Assembly (NCBI RefSeq): GCF_031877795.1
Contig: NC_133935.1
Span: forward strand, 47,763,330 to 47,827,329
Direction: 5' to 3'
From: Strix aluco
Lineage: Eukaryota; Chordata; Aves; Strigiformes; Strigidae
Length of the DNA: 64,000 nucleotides
Shown: piece by piece, positions 1 to 13,800 of the stretch
How the letters are laid out: every line of letters begins with the position of its first letter
Position numbering within the stretch: the first letter of the stretch is position 1
The notes under the pieces: model-generated
The model's input: only the letters and a program-made list of their open reading frames with translations
Database searches by the model: none
Told to the model about the DNA's origin: nothing
Position numbers and translations under genes: made by a program

Positions 1-3000
1 TTTTGGACAGACTAATACCTTTGTCATAGTGGTGACAGTTTCATAGATTCTCACTTTTCAAGCCATTTCAAGACAAGAAACATTGCAGATTCTCCATAAC
101 TCCCAAAACAGTTTCTCCATCTCATTCTGCTCAATAGAGCGGGCAATGACAGTTCCACAAATGCAAGAGGGATGAGTATACACGGTTATCTGGTAGAAAA
201 AACCTAAACTCAAAGGGCTACATCACCAAGATGCACAACTTTGTCCTAAATAAAGGAAAAATGCTGGTGTTGAGCAGAATTCCCCAAAGAGTAGCATGAG
301 CAAGTGCTCAGCACCATTAAAAGAGAGTTAGTTTTAGGGTTGTCTTTGTTGAGCTTGTGCAGCAGCTAGAGCCAAGGATCTCAGTATTCATCTGCAGCTT
401 CTTGACACAACTGTAATGAAAGTTATCCTCACTGCAAGATACACTTTCCTGACTTGTCAGGAAAAAAATTCCTAAGGCTTGATGCAAATTAAGATTAACA
501 AAGTCAGTTAACTGTAAATAGCTCATAAATTAACATATTATAATCAAGTTTTAAGTAGGTTAGTATTGTGTCTGACAGACTGTTCAGTTAGTTGTATTAT
601 CTTTAGTGAAGCAAAAGTGGTAATTCACCGAAGTGAAAACAACCTAGGAAGTAACCTTAGGAAAGTCCTGAACTAGGCAACTACCACTGCCAAAAGGACA
701 CGCTAGCAACTCCACCAAGAAATGGTTAACTCAGCACCTCACTCAGCAGCCCATACCAGCACCTTCAGTTTTACCAGCACCTTCAGTTCTTCCCACTTGT
801 CTTTTTCTACTTCTCCTTTCACAAAAACCATCAAAAATAAGAGGTGGCTGGCTCCAACTCTTATTCCCATACTCTACCATTTATAACACTTAACTACTTT
901 CAGCTTGTTGAGATTCCTGACCTTACTTGTCCTGAAGCAAAACTCCCGTTCCTCTTACCTTCTTTAAACTGCTTTTTCTGACAGCATCCAACATTTTCAG
1001 AGAACTCCATTTGAGCTCCAACCACCTTCTTTGACCTCATACCTTTTTGCAAAACTTTTTTCATCTGGCTTGGAATCTCAAGTAGAAATGGAATTACTAG
1101 GTTCTTCAAGAGCTGTAGGCAGAGATACAAGTTAAACACCTAGAATAAAAGTGGCAGGATAAAAAGGGCTAAGAGGTACTTTTTAATGTGGTCGTAAGAA
1201 TGCCTGTCAACAATGTGTGAACACTGAAGAAAAGCATGTAATCAAGGCAACAGTTAATCACTTGACTGCTTCAAGAGACCAGCCAATACAGGTCATCCAG
1301 ACATTGGATGACCCCATCTTGGAACGATATGCGAGTTCACTGCAAACCAGATGAAGTCATTACTCCCAATATTTACAGCTAGGTACACTCATCTCCAAGT
1401 ACTACACATGTGAATTTATTAATGTGCCCCTGTCTGAATCAGTCCATTTGATTTTTCATAACTTCTGAACTATAGTCTAAATGCAATAAGACAGTGTTCA
1501 AAAATAACTTAAGAGATACATACTGCTGCATTAAAGCATTTGGACTTTGGTTTGTTAGATTTTATTTCAGTAAGTGATCAAGTTTCATAGGTAGCTCAAG
1601 TAATCATAGCAGCAGCAGCAAGACTGTGAGCAAGTACTTAAAGTTGGTTTAGAAAGGTATTTGTAGTAAGTTAGACCTTTATTATTATAGTGTATGAGTA
1701 ATCTTTGTCAAGATTTACTCTGAGGAAGTATGCTCAATGACTTACGTGCTGTAGCAGGTGTCTGGCTAGTTCTATCTATCCCACAATAGAAGTACTTTCT
1801 AAAGACAGACATAGTTGTTCTCTTGCACTCTTCTCAGAAGAAAGAAAAATAGCTTACTTGTTTTCAGCAACAGAAGTTAACAACAAGAAAAGTTTTAAGA
1901 CATACAAACCAGGCAATCTAAATAGATTCCAGCAAATGCAAGACTCTTGAAAACCAAGCCACACAGTAGTAATACCAGGTTACTTGAGTAAGATTCTGCT
2001 CAAATATAGAAAACCTGTGCTTTCCTATATATTTAATGCAAAGAACACTCTAGATATCTTCAATAAAGATGCTTTTTCCTGGAACTGATGTATTTTGTCT
2101 GCTAACAATGTTAATCAGTCTAAACAACCCATATTTTTGCTTGTGTCTTGGAAACCAACTTCCCTGACTTCATGAAGCTATACTTTTGTAAGGTAATATA
2201 ATGACACCCTGCTAAGCAGAGGCTTTAAATTCCATAAAATCCAACCAAACTGCATCTTAGACAGGAAGGTTTCCAGAGAGTATTTTTCATGCTGTAGCTT
2301 AAGCAAGAAAAGTAACTTCTGAATATATTTTAGAAAGTATTTTGCTAATAGCAACCAGAACCTTTTTAGTCATACAAAACTGCAGGCTTCCTTAACACCA
2401 CCGAAGTTTTCAACAGTAATAGTTTTCATTTTGTAAGAGGCTTACCAGTTAGTATCAACATGGCTTTGTAAGTTTTGTAATAGACAGAAGCCACACATAA
2501 TGCCCCTACCACAGACTACACTAACAGAAAAATTCTTTAGGTGCAGGCAGAAAGATACATTCTACATACTGCTTCTACTTCAAAGTAGTCAAACATAACA
2601 TTCTCTTGGGTAAACACCTAGTATTTTCAGATTAGAATTGCATCTGTCTGCTTCAACAGAAGACAGAAAGCTCTGCTCTTGAGAGAACGCATATGCTCTG
2701 GTGTAGGTAAACGCTCATGAGTCATCTGCTTCTCAAGTCTAGTTGAGGTTGGATTGTTTGGTTGTTTTTTTCCATCTCTGCAGAAAATGAATTTGAATCA
2801 AAGAATCTGGAACTCCTATTATGAAGAGATTCCTGTCTTAAACAGAATCTTGCCGATTTCACTCCTCGTATCAATATTGTATCACTCACAAGACTGATTT
2901 TCATCTAACTGTAGGTATTTGAGGGTACTGGGTTAATTTCAAACTGACCTGTTTTTCAAATTTGGCAAAGCTCACCGTTAAGTTAAATATAATATCATAA

Positions 3001-4737
3001 TGTTAACTTAATGGTGTTGCTATATATTCACAAACATATAATCATGAATTTTAGATTCACATCAAAACTCTGTGCAGTCAAGAAACTTTATCTTCATCAG
3101 CATGAAGAGATCACCTTTGTCCATCATGCACACAATCGTGTCAGAAAAGCACAGCAATGATACTTTCTCTTAAGCTATCTATATCACAGTTTAGGCAGAA
3201 AAGCAAAAAATGCACCAGGGCCAGTCTGTCTCAAAGCCATCTATTATTTCAGAGACAATAAAAATCAGATTGAACACTGCACACTTCTCTCAGACTGCTT
3301 AGTTACTACTACTGCTTTTGTGCATACCACACCATTCAATGCATTCATATGCAATACTAATACTACCCTTCAGAAAAAGGAAGGCCAAGGAATATTCTAT
3401 TTTGTCATAGACATCACCTTTACTGTTTTTCCAAGCATGACAACTTAAGTAAAAAAAGTCAGAGCACAGAACATGTTGAAGTTTCAGCTACCACCATTTC
3501 TGTTCCTTTGTGATAGTAGTTTATACACTTTTTCTGAAAACCCTCCTCCCAAACCTTAAGTGGGCTTCAAAACACTTTACGAAAGTCAGGAGTAAGTTCA
3601 GTTCTGTCTAGCATCCCCAAAGTAATAATTACATCTGGCAAGTTTCATAGCTTCCATTTAATCACTCCAAATCAGAATCACTTCTAGTTAATGCCAATTC
3701 ATTTGTTCACTCAAGTCCTACAATACAGGGGAAAAAAATTATTAATAGTTTATAATGCTGTCCTGGGACACAAATGTATTAATGCAGCTTAAGAGTTTCC
3801 CATGCATCTGGTTTTCTGGCTACCAGATATATGAGGGCTAAAGTTGCTTTGACTTTCTGGGAATATTCCAAGAGGCCAAAGTAACTACAGAGGCAAGACA
3901 TACGCATGCGCCAACTGTTTTAGCTGGGAGTCAAACACCTCAATGTTAAACAGCAATCTAAGGAAACATTCTCTTCCCACTAAAGGGGTACTCTAAATAC
4001 TGCTGCTTGCCAAAAAATGCTTAAAAAATGCTGCAGCTATGAATGCACCAAAAAAACTCTTTTCAGGTAGGGGGAACAGAATGAGCAATTCAACAGTACA
4101 CATGAAAAGCTTGCATCTTTCACTGACTTATTCACTTCACAATCACTGACAAGACTGATGTACATATTTCTGCACCTGCAATTGTAAAAGCAGATAAAAT
4201 ATTTAATATGTAATTTACAATGTATTTTACCAGCTTGGCATACAGGATGAACAGAATATATCAAAGTAGTCGACAGTTATAGGCTTGTGGAGGCCCTGCA
4301 AAAATATTACTTCAGATATCTGCTAATTTAAAAAAAAATCAATTTGCATTTTAGAAGTGATACAATTCAATCTACCACAAAATACAAAGAGCTGCAAAAA
4401 TGTATACCATTCCAACAACAATGTATATAAGTTATTAAATAATGATCTGATTTAAAAGAATATAAATGAAGCCTTTAAGTAGGTCTTTTCTACATGCATA
4501 TTATTCCTCATTAAAGAAAAATATGTAAAAAGGCCATTGGTAATTGCTTTGTTAACCACTGTAGAAAATGCCAATTCTCTGGTCACAGACGCCACTAGTT
4601 TAGCACTTAAGGTCTCTGCAGTATTACATGTGATTATTTTTAAATACTGTTAATTCTATTACTCCATTGGTAAAGAATGCGTGACTTGGAATATGGCAGT
4701 CTTCATATCGAGAGGGCAGTGATGCACAGTTTTATAA
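1..4737 (-). other. RAB21: RAB21 3' UTR and downstream flank
   Basis: This AT-rich stretch follows the RAB21 stop codon in the direction of transcription (right to left). It has no convincing reading frame and no recognisable repeat. Poly(A)-signal hexamers on the minus strand are ATTAAA at 4202-4207 and 3657-3662, and AATAAA at 1678-1683, 1561-1566 and 1415-1420. Mammalian RAB21 has a long 3' UTR, so much of this could be transcribed, but the sequence alone does not fix the end. No exon of TBC1D15, the expected next gene, is visible here. Confidence 0.5.
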
Positions 4738-4877
4738 TTATCCAGAAGAACAGCACCCTCCACTGCTCTGTACTTGTGGCTCATCGTCAATGATCTGTAC
4801 ACCTCGCCTTGCTATTCCTGACTGACTGGAACCATTGCCTCTTGCTCTTTCATCCACTTGAGCAGTTTCTATCATTC
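4738..4877 (-). CDS. RAB21: RAB21 coding exon 7 (hypervariable tail and prenylation site)
   Basis: This 140-nt coding part encodes R175-G220 and the TAA stop at 4740-4738. It holds the hypervariable tail ([12 protein letters not shown]..., [12 protein letters not shown]) and the terminal CCSSG that receives geranylgeranyl groups. The acceptor is ttcctttacag. Confidence 0.96.
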
Positions 4878-7800
4878 CTGTAAAGGAAGAAATTTATTAG
4901 ATGACATTCCACTGCATTTTTACACAGGACTAAGATCTTAATCTATTTGAGTTACATACACAAAGTTCAGCAAGACTGGTTCTCCTACTTATTATGCAGA
5001 AATAAGTACCCAGGTATCACACAGCATAGCTGCAAGAACATACTTAAATCTTCTTCCTAAAGCACCAAACATCCAGCAGCTCCTGTTGACTAAGGGAGAC
5101 CTTAGATGCTCAGATGTTCTGGAGTTAGTACTTCAAAAGCTACATTTACCCACCCATATCAAGAACATTCTGTTAAAAAAGAAAACAAATAAGAAACCTC
5201 ACATACCACCCCACCCTCCAAAAAACCTCCAACCTGCTCTTCAGACATGCAGGTGAAGTTTTACTTAAATTCTTGTGTCGTAAGAACACAATGAATAGGA
5301 CAACTTCCCTGTGTTTTTATCCTACATTCCATGATCTTTATGTAAAATTTGCAACATTACAACTTCAAATTTATGATTTGTAATTGACACAATTTAAAAA
5401 GATTTTTGAAAGAGGTTGAAATACAGAGTTTGAAGCAGGCAATAGTGAGGCCAGTCACATGAAGTTTGATTTGAGGTTACTATTTACACATGCTGAATGA
5501 AACAGGAGTCAGTACTCCAACAAATGACAAAAAGACATTTCTGGAGTAAAACATCAATTTGCAATATTGTAAGCATCCATACATCAAGCTTCCATAGATG
5601 TTACAGTACACAGGTGGCTTGAAGTAGACTCAAATGAAGTAAGTTCTTAGTAATAGTTTACATTAAAGCTTTTCTATACAGTTTTAAGTATTCTGAAGCC
5701 TTGAGCATTTTGTTACCGAGCTCTTTACCAACAAACTAATACCTACTTTTACAAAGGTCAAGAAAAAGTTCTTCAATTCCTTTGTTCTGTTTAGCTGAAG
5801 TATGATAATGTTTTGCTCCAACAGATTCAGCATACCTGTAGGAATGCAGATACAAAACTTCATTGTACTCAAGGACTCAATCTTTCTAAGCCACTTTACA
5901 TGAAGCAAAAAAGATTATCACAAGAGGTTTTATTCCAAGTTCAGAGTTAATCTACACATGCTGATTTAAGGCAAAAAGGGAATGATGTGGTTAAAACCAA
6001 CATGACTGGTGAAAAGGTAGATGAAATGAAAAAATCTCATATCTAGAAATGCATTTCAACTTCAAATGTTGACTTTAATTATGTACAACTCTCAAGTTAC
6101 ACTTTGGTCAGTAAGGACATTCCAGGACTCAGATACTAAACAGAACACTTAACACAGCAGCCAGCTAGGCACTGCTGGTTTATGCCTGCCAGTTGTTAAC
6201 AGCATCACAAGTTTATTACTCCAGCATAATTCGGCAATGACTGTTTCTATTAATAATTGGTGTGACTTACGTTTCTGCTTCTTGCACTGAAACATGTCTC
6301 TCTTTTTCCAAGTCTATTTTGTTACCTGTTGGAAACAAGTTGATCTTTCAAGTCTTTGTACTCCAAAATTACCCAAAAGCAAGCTGTCATGTAATCACTG
6401 TACCCCATCATTTTCTCACAAGCTGTCCCTGTAAAGACCAGCTCTTACGCAGGTCTCAGTTTGGAGCACAACAATATGATTTAAGAATCCCCTTTCACTC
6501 AAGCACTTACAGGCAATGAAGAAGTGGTTCTACTTCTGTAGAGAGATCAGGATAGCTAAATATCTCCATATAAGCCACCGATTCAGCCTTCTGCTTTTCT
6601 TTTCTAATTTATTAGCACTTATCTGTGCTGCAGAGGTAATTTTTGTAGAATATCCAGACATCTATCCTCCTGAAAGTGTTTTAATCACTAGATCGATTTT
6701 AATTCTAAACGCAGTATTTGTTGCATTCTGTTTGCATTGAAATATTCAAGCTTTAAGACTCATTCTACCTCTCCAAGCACTTGATTATGAAGACAGACAA
6801 GCACGCAGTCTATGACACTGAGAACAGTAAAAAACACAGGATAATACACATTTGAGGTTTATGTTTCTTTGTTAAACCACTGTCTGCAGGTGTCTGTACC
6901 ACGCACTTCTGACACAGTGTGTCATTAAATAACTTTTTGAAACTAACTCTTATTTTCCTCAATGTGATCCTCTGAAACTTCAAGCTCCAACTGAATTTTA
7001 AATATTAAATTATGCCCTTCCACATATACAAGCTGTGAAAGCAGTGTCTGGAAGATGCTATTAATCAAAAGAAACATTTCTGATTCTGTCATTAGAATCA
7101 CATGTTAAGAAGAGGACTTACCTACTATACATAAACAGATTTCATTTCCCAACATTTTTCTTAATTCCTTAACCCAGTTTTTTACCTGCAAAAAAACAGA
7201 AGTAAGTTTAATTTCTCTTGATATACTACTAGCTTAGGCACTGCGGAACTGACCCATTTCCTTCATTAACTGTTTACTCTGAACTTGAAACAAACACATT
7301 TAGAACAACAAAAGTGGACAAAATATTATTTAGATAGCTACACATGGCTCCTGTTCAGCAGGTTTTTAGTTCACAGTTGAAATTAAGAGCAAGTGATTTC
7401 GATAAAATTATTCAATTACTCCAGAAATATAACTCACCACACTTGTGTTAGCCCCACTCCAAAGAACAAGTTCACTGCATTGGCCACTTTAGGTCAGGCA
7501 TGAGATCTTTTATCAACAGGCACTTACTGACAGATCACAAATGGTACTTTAAAGGTAGAAGTACCTGAACTGACTTGTTCAGGTTAGATTATAAACAGAT
7601 GTTTGTTTCCTGAGAGAACAGATGGGACAAGAGTGTCAAGTCAACTGATGGTAAGGTAGCTGTTATCAATTCTGTTGTCATGCTTTTAAATTGTATGATC
7701 ACTGCATTTGGGGACTGCTAATGGAATTTAGGTCTAATGGAATTTAAGTCGTGAAGAGAAGCAATCACTTCAAGAACCTAAAAATAGTTAGGATGCATGA

Positions 7801-10800
7801 TAGACATAGTTATGCAATAACTTCTGCAGATTAACCTTCCCTCTTTTTCCTGAGAATTTAGGGTTTTTGGTATCACAGAATTTTATTAAGTAGGGCTCAG
7901 CATTAAAAAGCACAAGTTGAAGTAGTACTCACAAGTCATCACAATTCTGCAGATGGTGGGCAAGAGTTTGACTGCTAGCTAAGTGCTTTACTTGCCACAT
8001 CAGACTATTTAAATTACTTAAACTGTTGTGGAACTATAGCCTTATACTACTTCTATCACTGTTAAATCAAGCCTTGCCCATACAACCACAATTTCTTACC
8101 CCTCTACAGAGAAATCCTACAGAGTTTGCCACAAACTAATCTGAGACAAACTCACTTAGGAAAAAAGAGTGTCACCAGTTTTCATCTGGAACATACTATA
8201 AAGTCACAGCACTGATTTGACACAGGGTTGGAAAAAACTCACCTACTCAGACTGATCAACTAATACTGCTATAAAGTAATTAGCCATCAAATTTTAGGTT
8301 GTGATGAAGATTTGAAGTACAAATTTCTATTATCACTGAGAAAGCAATACATGATAGTGGAAACATTACAATTTCAGAGTTCTCAGATCTGTAAAAGGTC
8401 ATGTCACTTAATATCTTTTAGTAATTTGGTTTATTCAGTAGAGATCAGTATCGCATACTACCACAACAGTACTGGTTTATGTTTATAGCCTATCACAGGT
8501 AACTCGTACATCTATTTCTCTGTTGTTCTTTGAATAACCCTGCTAGAACTGCAGTAGACTGAAAAAGTCAGCCTTCAAAAGAATAGTAATAACGCGTATA
8601 CTTCCATTATATGGTCTAAATTTGCAGGTGTAATATGTATTGCTATTGCCAAAACCAGAAGATTCCCATTTACACTCAATATTCCAGATTATCTTTCAAT
8701 CAGTTTACATCTCGTATAGAGGTAAAAATCTGTCCAGTACCTTCTGAAAAGAGTCTTCATCTGTTATATCATATACTAGAATAGCGCCATTAGAATCCCT
8801 GTAGTAGATCGGCCCCAATGCATGAAATCTTTCTTGACCAGCTGTATCCTGCATTTAAAATAAACTTGTTAGCACTTAAGACAAAGCAAACAATACTTCA
8901 AGAAACTCCAAACATTTTGAAATTTTACTTTATTCAGAAGTGCCAGACATTTGAGTTCTAGCAAACCGAAGTAATTTTTCTTAAAGTATTCTATTTAGCT
9001 TGGGGAAAGAAGGTAGAAAAGTAAACATACCCATATTGCAAGGTTTACTCTTTTCCCACCAATATTTAGCTTCTTTGTAAGAAAAGATGCCTGGAAAGCA
9101 AAACAGATTAGAATTGAGTTTTACACACAAATGTCTCATTTGACTTCAAATTAATTTACTAATAAAAACATCTGAATCAATAAGAGACAGATTTCTGGAT
9201 CAAAATACTCTTTAAGCCAGAAGGCTGAGTCAATACTAAACCAGTTAGTCATTTCACTACAGTTTGCCAAAAGTCTGTTCTAAATAAATTTGGTTTAAGC
9301 CAATCATTTACTACATTTTTTTACTGTTGTTTTGAACAATTTGGGAAGGATAAGACAGCTGTGTGGAAAGAGTCTGAATTCACAACACTGATTAAGTCTA
9401 AACTGAACTCCAAACATTTCACAAGAGTACATGAAGTTTGGGTAGGAACCAGCCTAACAGGATTTTTAATTTGCAAAAATTAGTCAAAATAGTTCACTAT
9501 TAGCGAGCTACTAGAAAAAAATAAAATAGTTTTAATTTATCACTAGAAGTCTCAGAATAGTAATATGCAAGTTCCCTTGTCTGTATCTTTTCCCTTTTTT
9601 TACTGAAGTAAGCCCACAACTCTCCCCATCTGTTTTGAGGGGTTTTTTGGGGGGCAGTCATGTGGTTCATTTCAGTTGTTTGTTGGTCTGGTTTTTTCCA
9701 GATACTGTTCCTGAATGCTCAGTGATATGCTTCTCAGCTAACACACAAAAGGAAAGCAAGCAGCAGGATAGGAAAAGCCTCAGAATACGAGCTGCTCTAA
9801 GAATTCCATTACATTATATTTTGAAAACATTTTACAGGATCAGAACATATTGCAAGGTTAGTCTAATTTCAGTAATTCAAGAGTACGTCTGTTCTTCTCC
9901 AAGCCTGTATGATCCACATTTTCAAACACCACCTCTGTTACCAAGTGTATAATTTGGTGGCTAAAAAGGGGTATAATTTAATACAAATTTAATAGGCTAG
10001 AACAGGGTCTGAAGGAGTTGATACATTAGGAAGCTGCTCCCCCCATTCTGAAGACTAGCAGTGACAGGTTAAACACCAGACAATTCAGTTGCCAAGGGTT
10101 AACTTCTGTCTTTTGCCTTAAACTCAGTTTTCCTTTCAGCTTCACCTCAACCTGCATTTGGATACAAACACGTACTCAGTGGAATTTCACAACACGTTCA
10201 TCCCAGATTATTTCAGGCTGAACTGTAGCAGTTTAACATCAGCTCTCTGTATGAGCACTGACCAGGCATTGAACTAACTAAAATTCATGTTTATGTGGGA
10301 AGTGTCACAGGCCAGATCAGCTGCTTGAACCAGCTTGCTGCTTAACTTAACTACCCAAGCAACCAGCATGCATGTAGGAGGAGATCATGGTAGTTCAATT
10401 TACATCAGCCTAAACTGCCATGAAAGTGCCCCTCTAGAGTGCTGCCTGTATTTCAGTTCAAATCATCCAACACTCAACCGCTAGGGCAGCTCCTGCTCTT
10501 AGCTACTTTCCTAACACCAACTCCAGCATTTATATGACCTGAGGTAAGATGATTCAAGAAACTTTTCTTATTTGAAGTAAACTGTACCTTTCCCCAAAAG
10601 CTTTCCACAAAGTCTGATAAACAGAACAGATAAAGACAGACCTGAGGAAAGAAAAACACTCAGAAACTTTCCAAGAGCAGATGGCAAGGAACTAATGATT
10701 ATCACCTTTGTATTCAACAAAACTAAAGCATTAATGCTACCCCTTCAGTCTACAGTGAAGTGGCTTAAGTCAACTTCAGGAAAAGTTCCAGACAGCATGT

Positions 10801-13800
10801 TAAAAGTACTTAACACTCTAGCCAACTTGTAACAAACAGCTTGACAGCAGAGTAGCAAATCTTAAATGTCAGGAAAACTTTAATTCTTTAATCAAAAACT
10901 CTGCATAAAGTAGTTTATGGCTTTCGGCCAGCTGTCCCAAAGGATTATCTGATCAGTGTCTAGTTTTCATATCATAATTTATTCTACTACACCAGAGTTT
11001 AAAAGCCAAAAGCTTAGAGATTACTTCAGAAGTTTTAATTCACTGACACTTGGGCCATATTAAAAGAAGGTATGGTCAGGCACAATCTGATAGTATTTTA
11101 TTGATCTGCTGTACTTGATACTCTACTGTAAATCTCAAAGGAAAAGCTCTTCTGAGCACTGTTTGCTTTTGTCACAACACTGACAATCAAGTCTGCTCAG
11201 GTGATATGTATTTCACATAAATCTTTGAGAACCACATTTCTAAACCAAAAGGCAGAAAACCCTTCACAGAAACAGGATTTGTATTTAAAAAAACCACAGA
11301 ACTCAGTATCCATGAAGTTTTATCATCATGGCTTTACACATCGGCCCAATTAATAGCACAGACATCTGACAGAGCAAACATTAAAGTAGACTTAGTTCTG
11401 CTTAAGTATCACCAGTCCTTCAGGTCACTACAGCTTCTGAGAGTAATACTGCCTTTTAGAAGTAAGAGTATAGTATTTCCTTTCCTATATACCAAAGTAT
11501 TAAGAGACCCATACATTCAAGTAAGGCTTTTAGTATTTCCTAAAAAACCCAAAATCACAGGAGACTGCGGGAAGGGTATTTAGCACTGGGCTATTGTACT
11601 TGGTCTCTGTATTAAGACTTGATGAATTTGTACTAATTAAGTTTTAGTCTACCTACAGTCTTAGGCCCCTAACCAAAAAAGCAGAGACAATATCCTATAC
11701 CAGATACCCTGATTACAAGCAAGTTTGTCTAAAAAGCTTGCCTGATAACAAGATTGGAACCTGGTATTTGAGATAGTCATGGTTAGTAACGAGCAGAAAG
11801 GCTTTATGAACATTTTGCAATAAACCGTCAATACTAAATTACAGATTAAATGCTTCCTTCTTCACTGTGTTCATATACTTGAAGAATACTGTTAGCAGGC
11901 TCCATTGTTGAATTAATAGGTATGAGTAAATTTGGCATATTTACCACCAGTAAAATGCATTTTACAGCCACAGTGGCAAACATGCCAAAGACAAACCACC
12001 CAATATCTACCTTTTAACACCCCCCACCCCCCCAGCATCCCTTTAAGTTTCATTTGTCTCATGGAAGAGCAAGGTTGCTACTCTTCACTCATTCTGAAGT
12101 TGGAGAGCAAAAAAGTAACCACATGAACACCAGGACTATACAGTTTTCTGAACTGGGGGGGGTGGGGAGGGGAGGGAAGAACCCAACATGGAAAGAAGAC
12201 CCTTAACTACTGTTTTGACATAGTTTAGGGAAAAAAAATCAGCTGCCAAGAGTGTCAAAGCCTTTGTAATCAGTACAGGCTAGACAGTGTTAGGTAATTA
12301 CACACAGAAGAGGATTCAACATTTCTTTCAATCTCCCAAGAATTTACCAAATTGAGTACTACAGGTTTAAGTCTGAGTTGTGACTCAACTTAGAATGAGT
12401 AATTCCTTTCTATGTTATTTTCATTACTATGACAATTTTTGCTAGGACTTTCAAAAACCCACAAATATATAGGACCACAGTTAATTCAAACGTAAGTAAT
12501 GTCAACAACTCTTTGAAGTAAGCTACTAATTTTGGTATTTTGACTCTAGTGTCTTATGACTGGTCTGAAGAATACTTACACACTTAGAAGAAAAGGATAA
12601 TGCAATTATAAGACCTAAAATTCCATTCTCTTTATGTGCCTGTGTGAAATCTTTTCTTTCATTTAATTCTTTCTTCTAAGGGCTCAGTTTCACATGTCCA
12701 TCAGGCCCTGTTAGGAGCTGATAAAGGGACCTGAGTAGAACACAAGGAAGACCCCAGCTGGAAAAGGTTCTCTTCAAAGTCACTGAATAAAAGCCAGTGT
12801 ATGTCACCTGCCTCTTGACAGCTTCATCTTCAACAGAGGCAAGCCAGGCATATGAACACTGCATATAACACTGAACCTTCTTGCATTGTCTTCCCCTCCC
12901 CGCCCCCAGCTATCTTAGACAGTCAAGATAGCTTTTCCAGGTTACACAAGTCCAGCAAAGCAACCAGGATCTGTATAGTATGATTAGCACATCGGCAGTT
13001 CTCTTGGGATGGATATTTTGCAGTTCTCCACTCATTTGAGATCAGTACACAAAAGTTGTATTTATCTTGAGTAACTAACAGAAAGGGTCTACCCAATTTA
13101 AAAAAAAAAGTTTGACAGTAGGTTTATTATTGGAGTAATTCTAGTGCAGTTCAGTTGGCATCAATTTATAGCTTAGAATTACTTTATCAAGATAAGAACA
13201 CTGACCTTGATATTTCAATCAATGGGAACCAATTCTAACTGTCCCACCAGGTCTGACAAAAGGTTATAGATTGTAGTCATTGCTTGCAAAACCCCCTACC
13301 TTTTCTGCATCAGCTTTTTCACATTATTCTAGATAAATGTTTTCTTTTGTGAATCAGTGGCTACCTTAATTTCAATTCACAGGTCATCAATATCTTAAGT
13401 ACATGACTTGAAGCTAAGGTAACTACAGCAACCATCCCAACAGCCTCCTAACCTCAAAGGAAGTTTCAGTTCACCATTTCCCTCTAGCTAGCATTTAGAG
13501 AAGGGGGCATGGAGGAAAGAGAACAGTTCCCTTTCACTAAAAGCCTTCTGTTACTAGCATAAAAGGAAGTCTCCTATTTGGGTGTACACAGGTTAACTTC
13601 ACAATAAAATAATACTTGAGTGTTTGAATTCACACAGGAAAGCATAGATACACATCAGATAAGAGATTCACACTGACCAATTTAAACACTTCCTGCGCTC
13701 CTTCCCATCACTGGGCTCACACTGCAGGCAGCACCAGTCAACATCACTAAATGAAGTTTCCAGAAGACTACAGTCTCACCACCCTTTTTGTTGCAATTAT

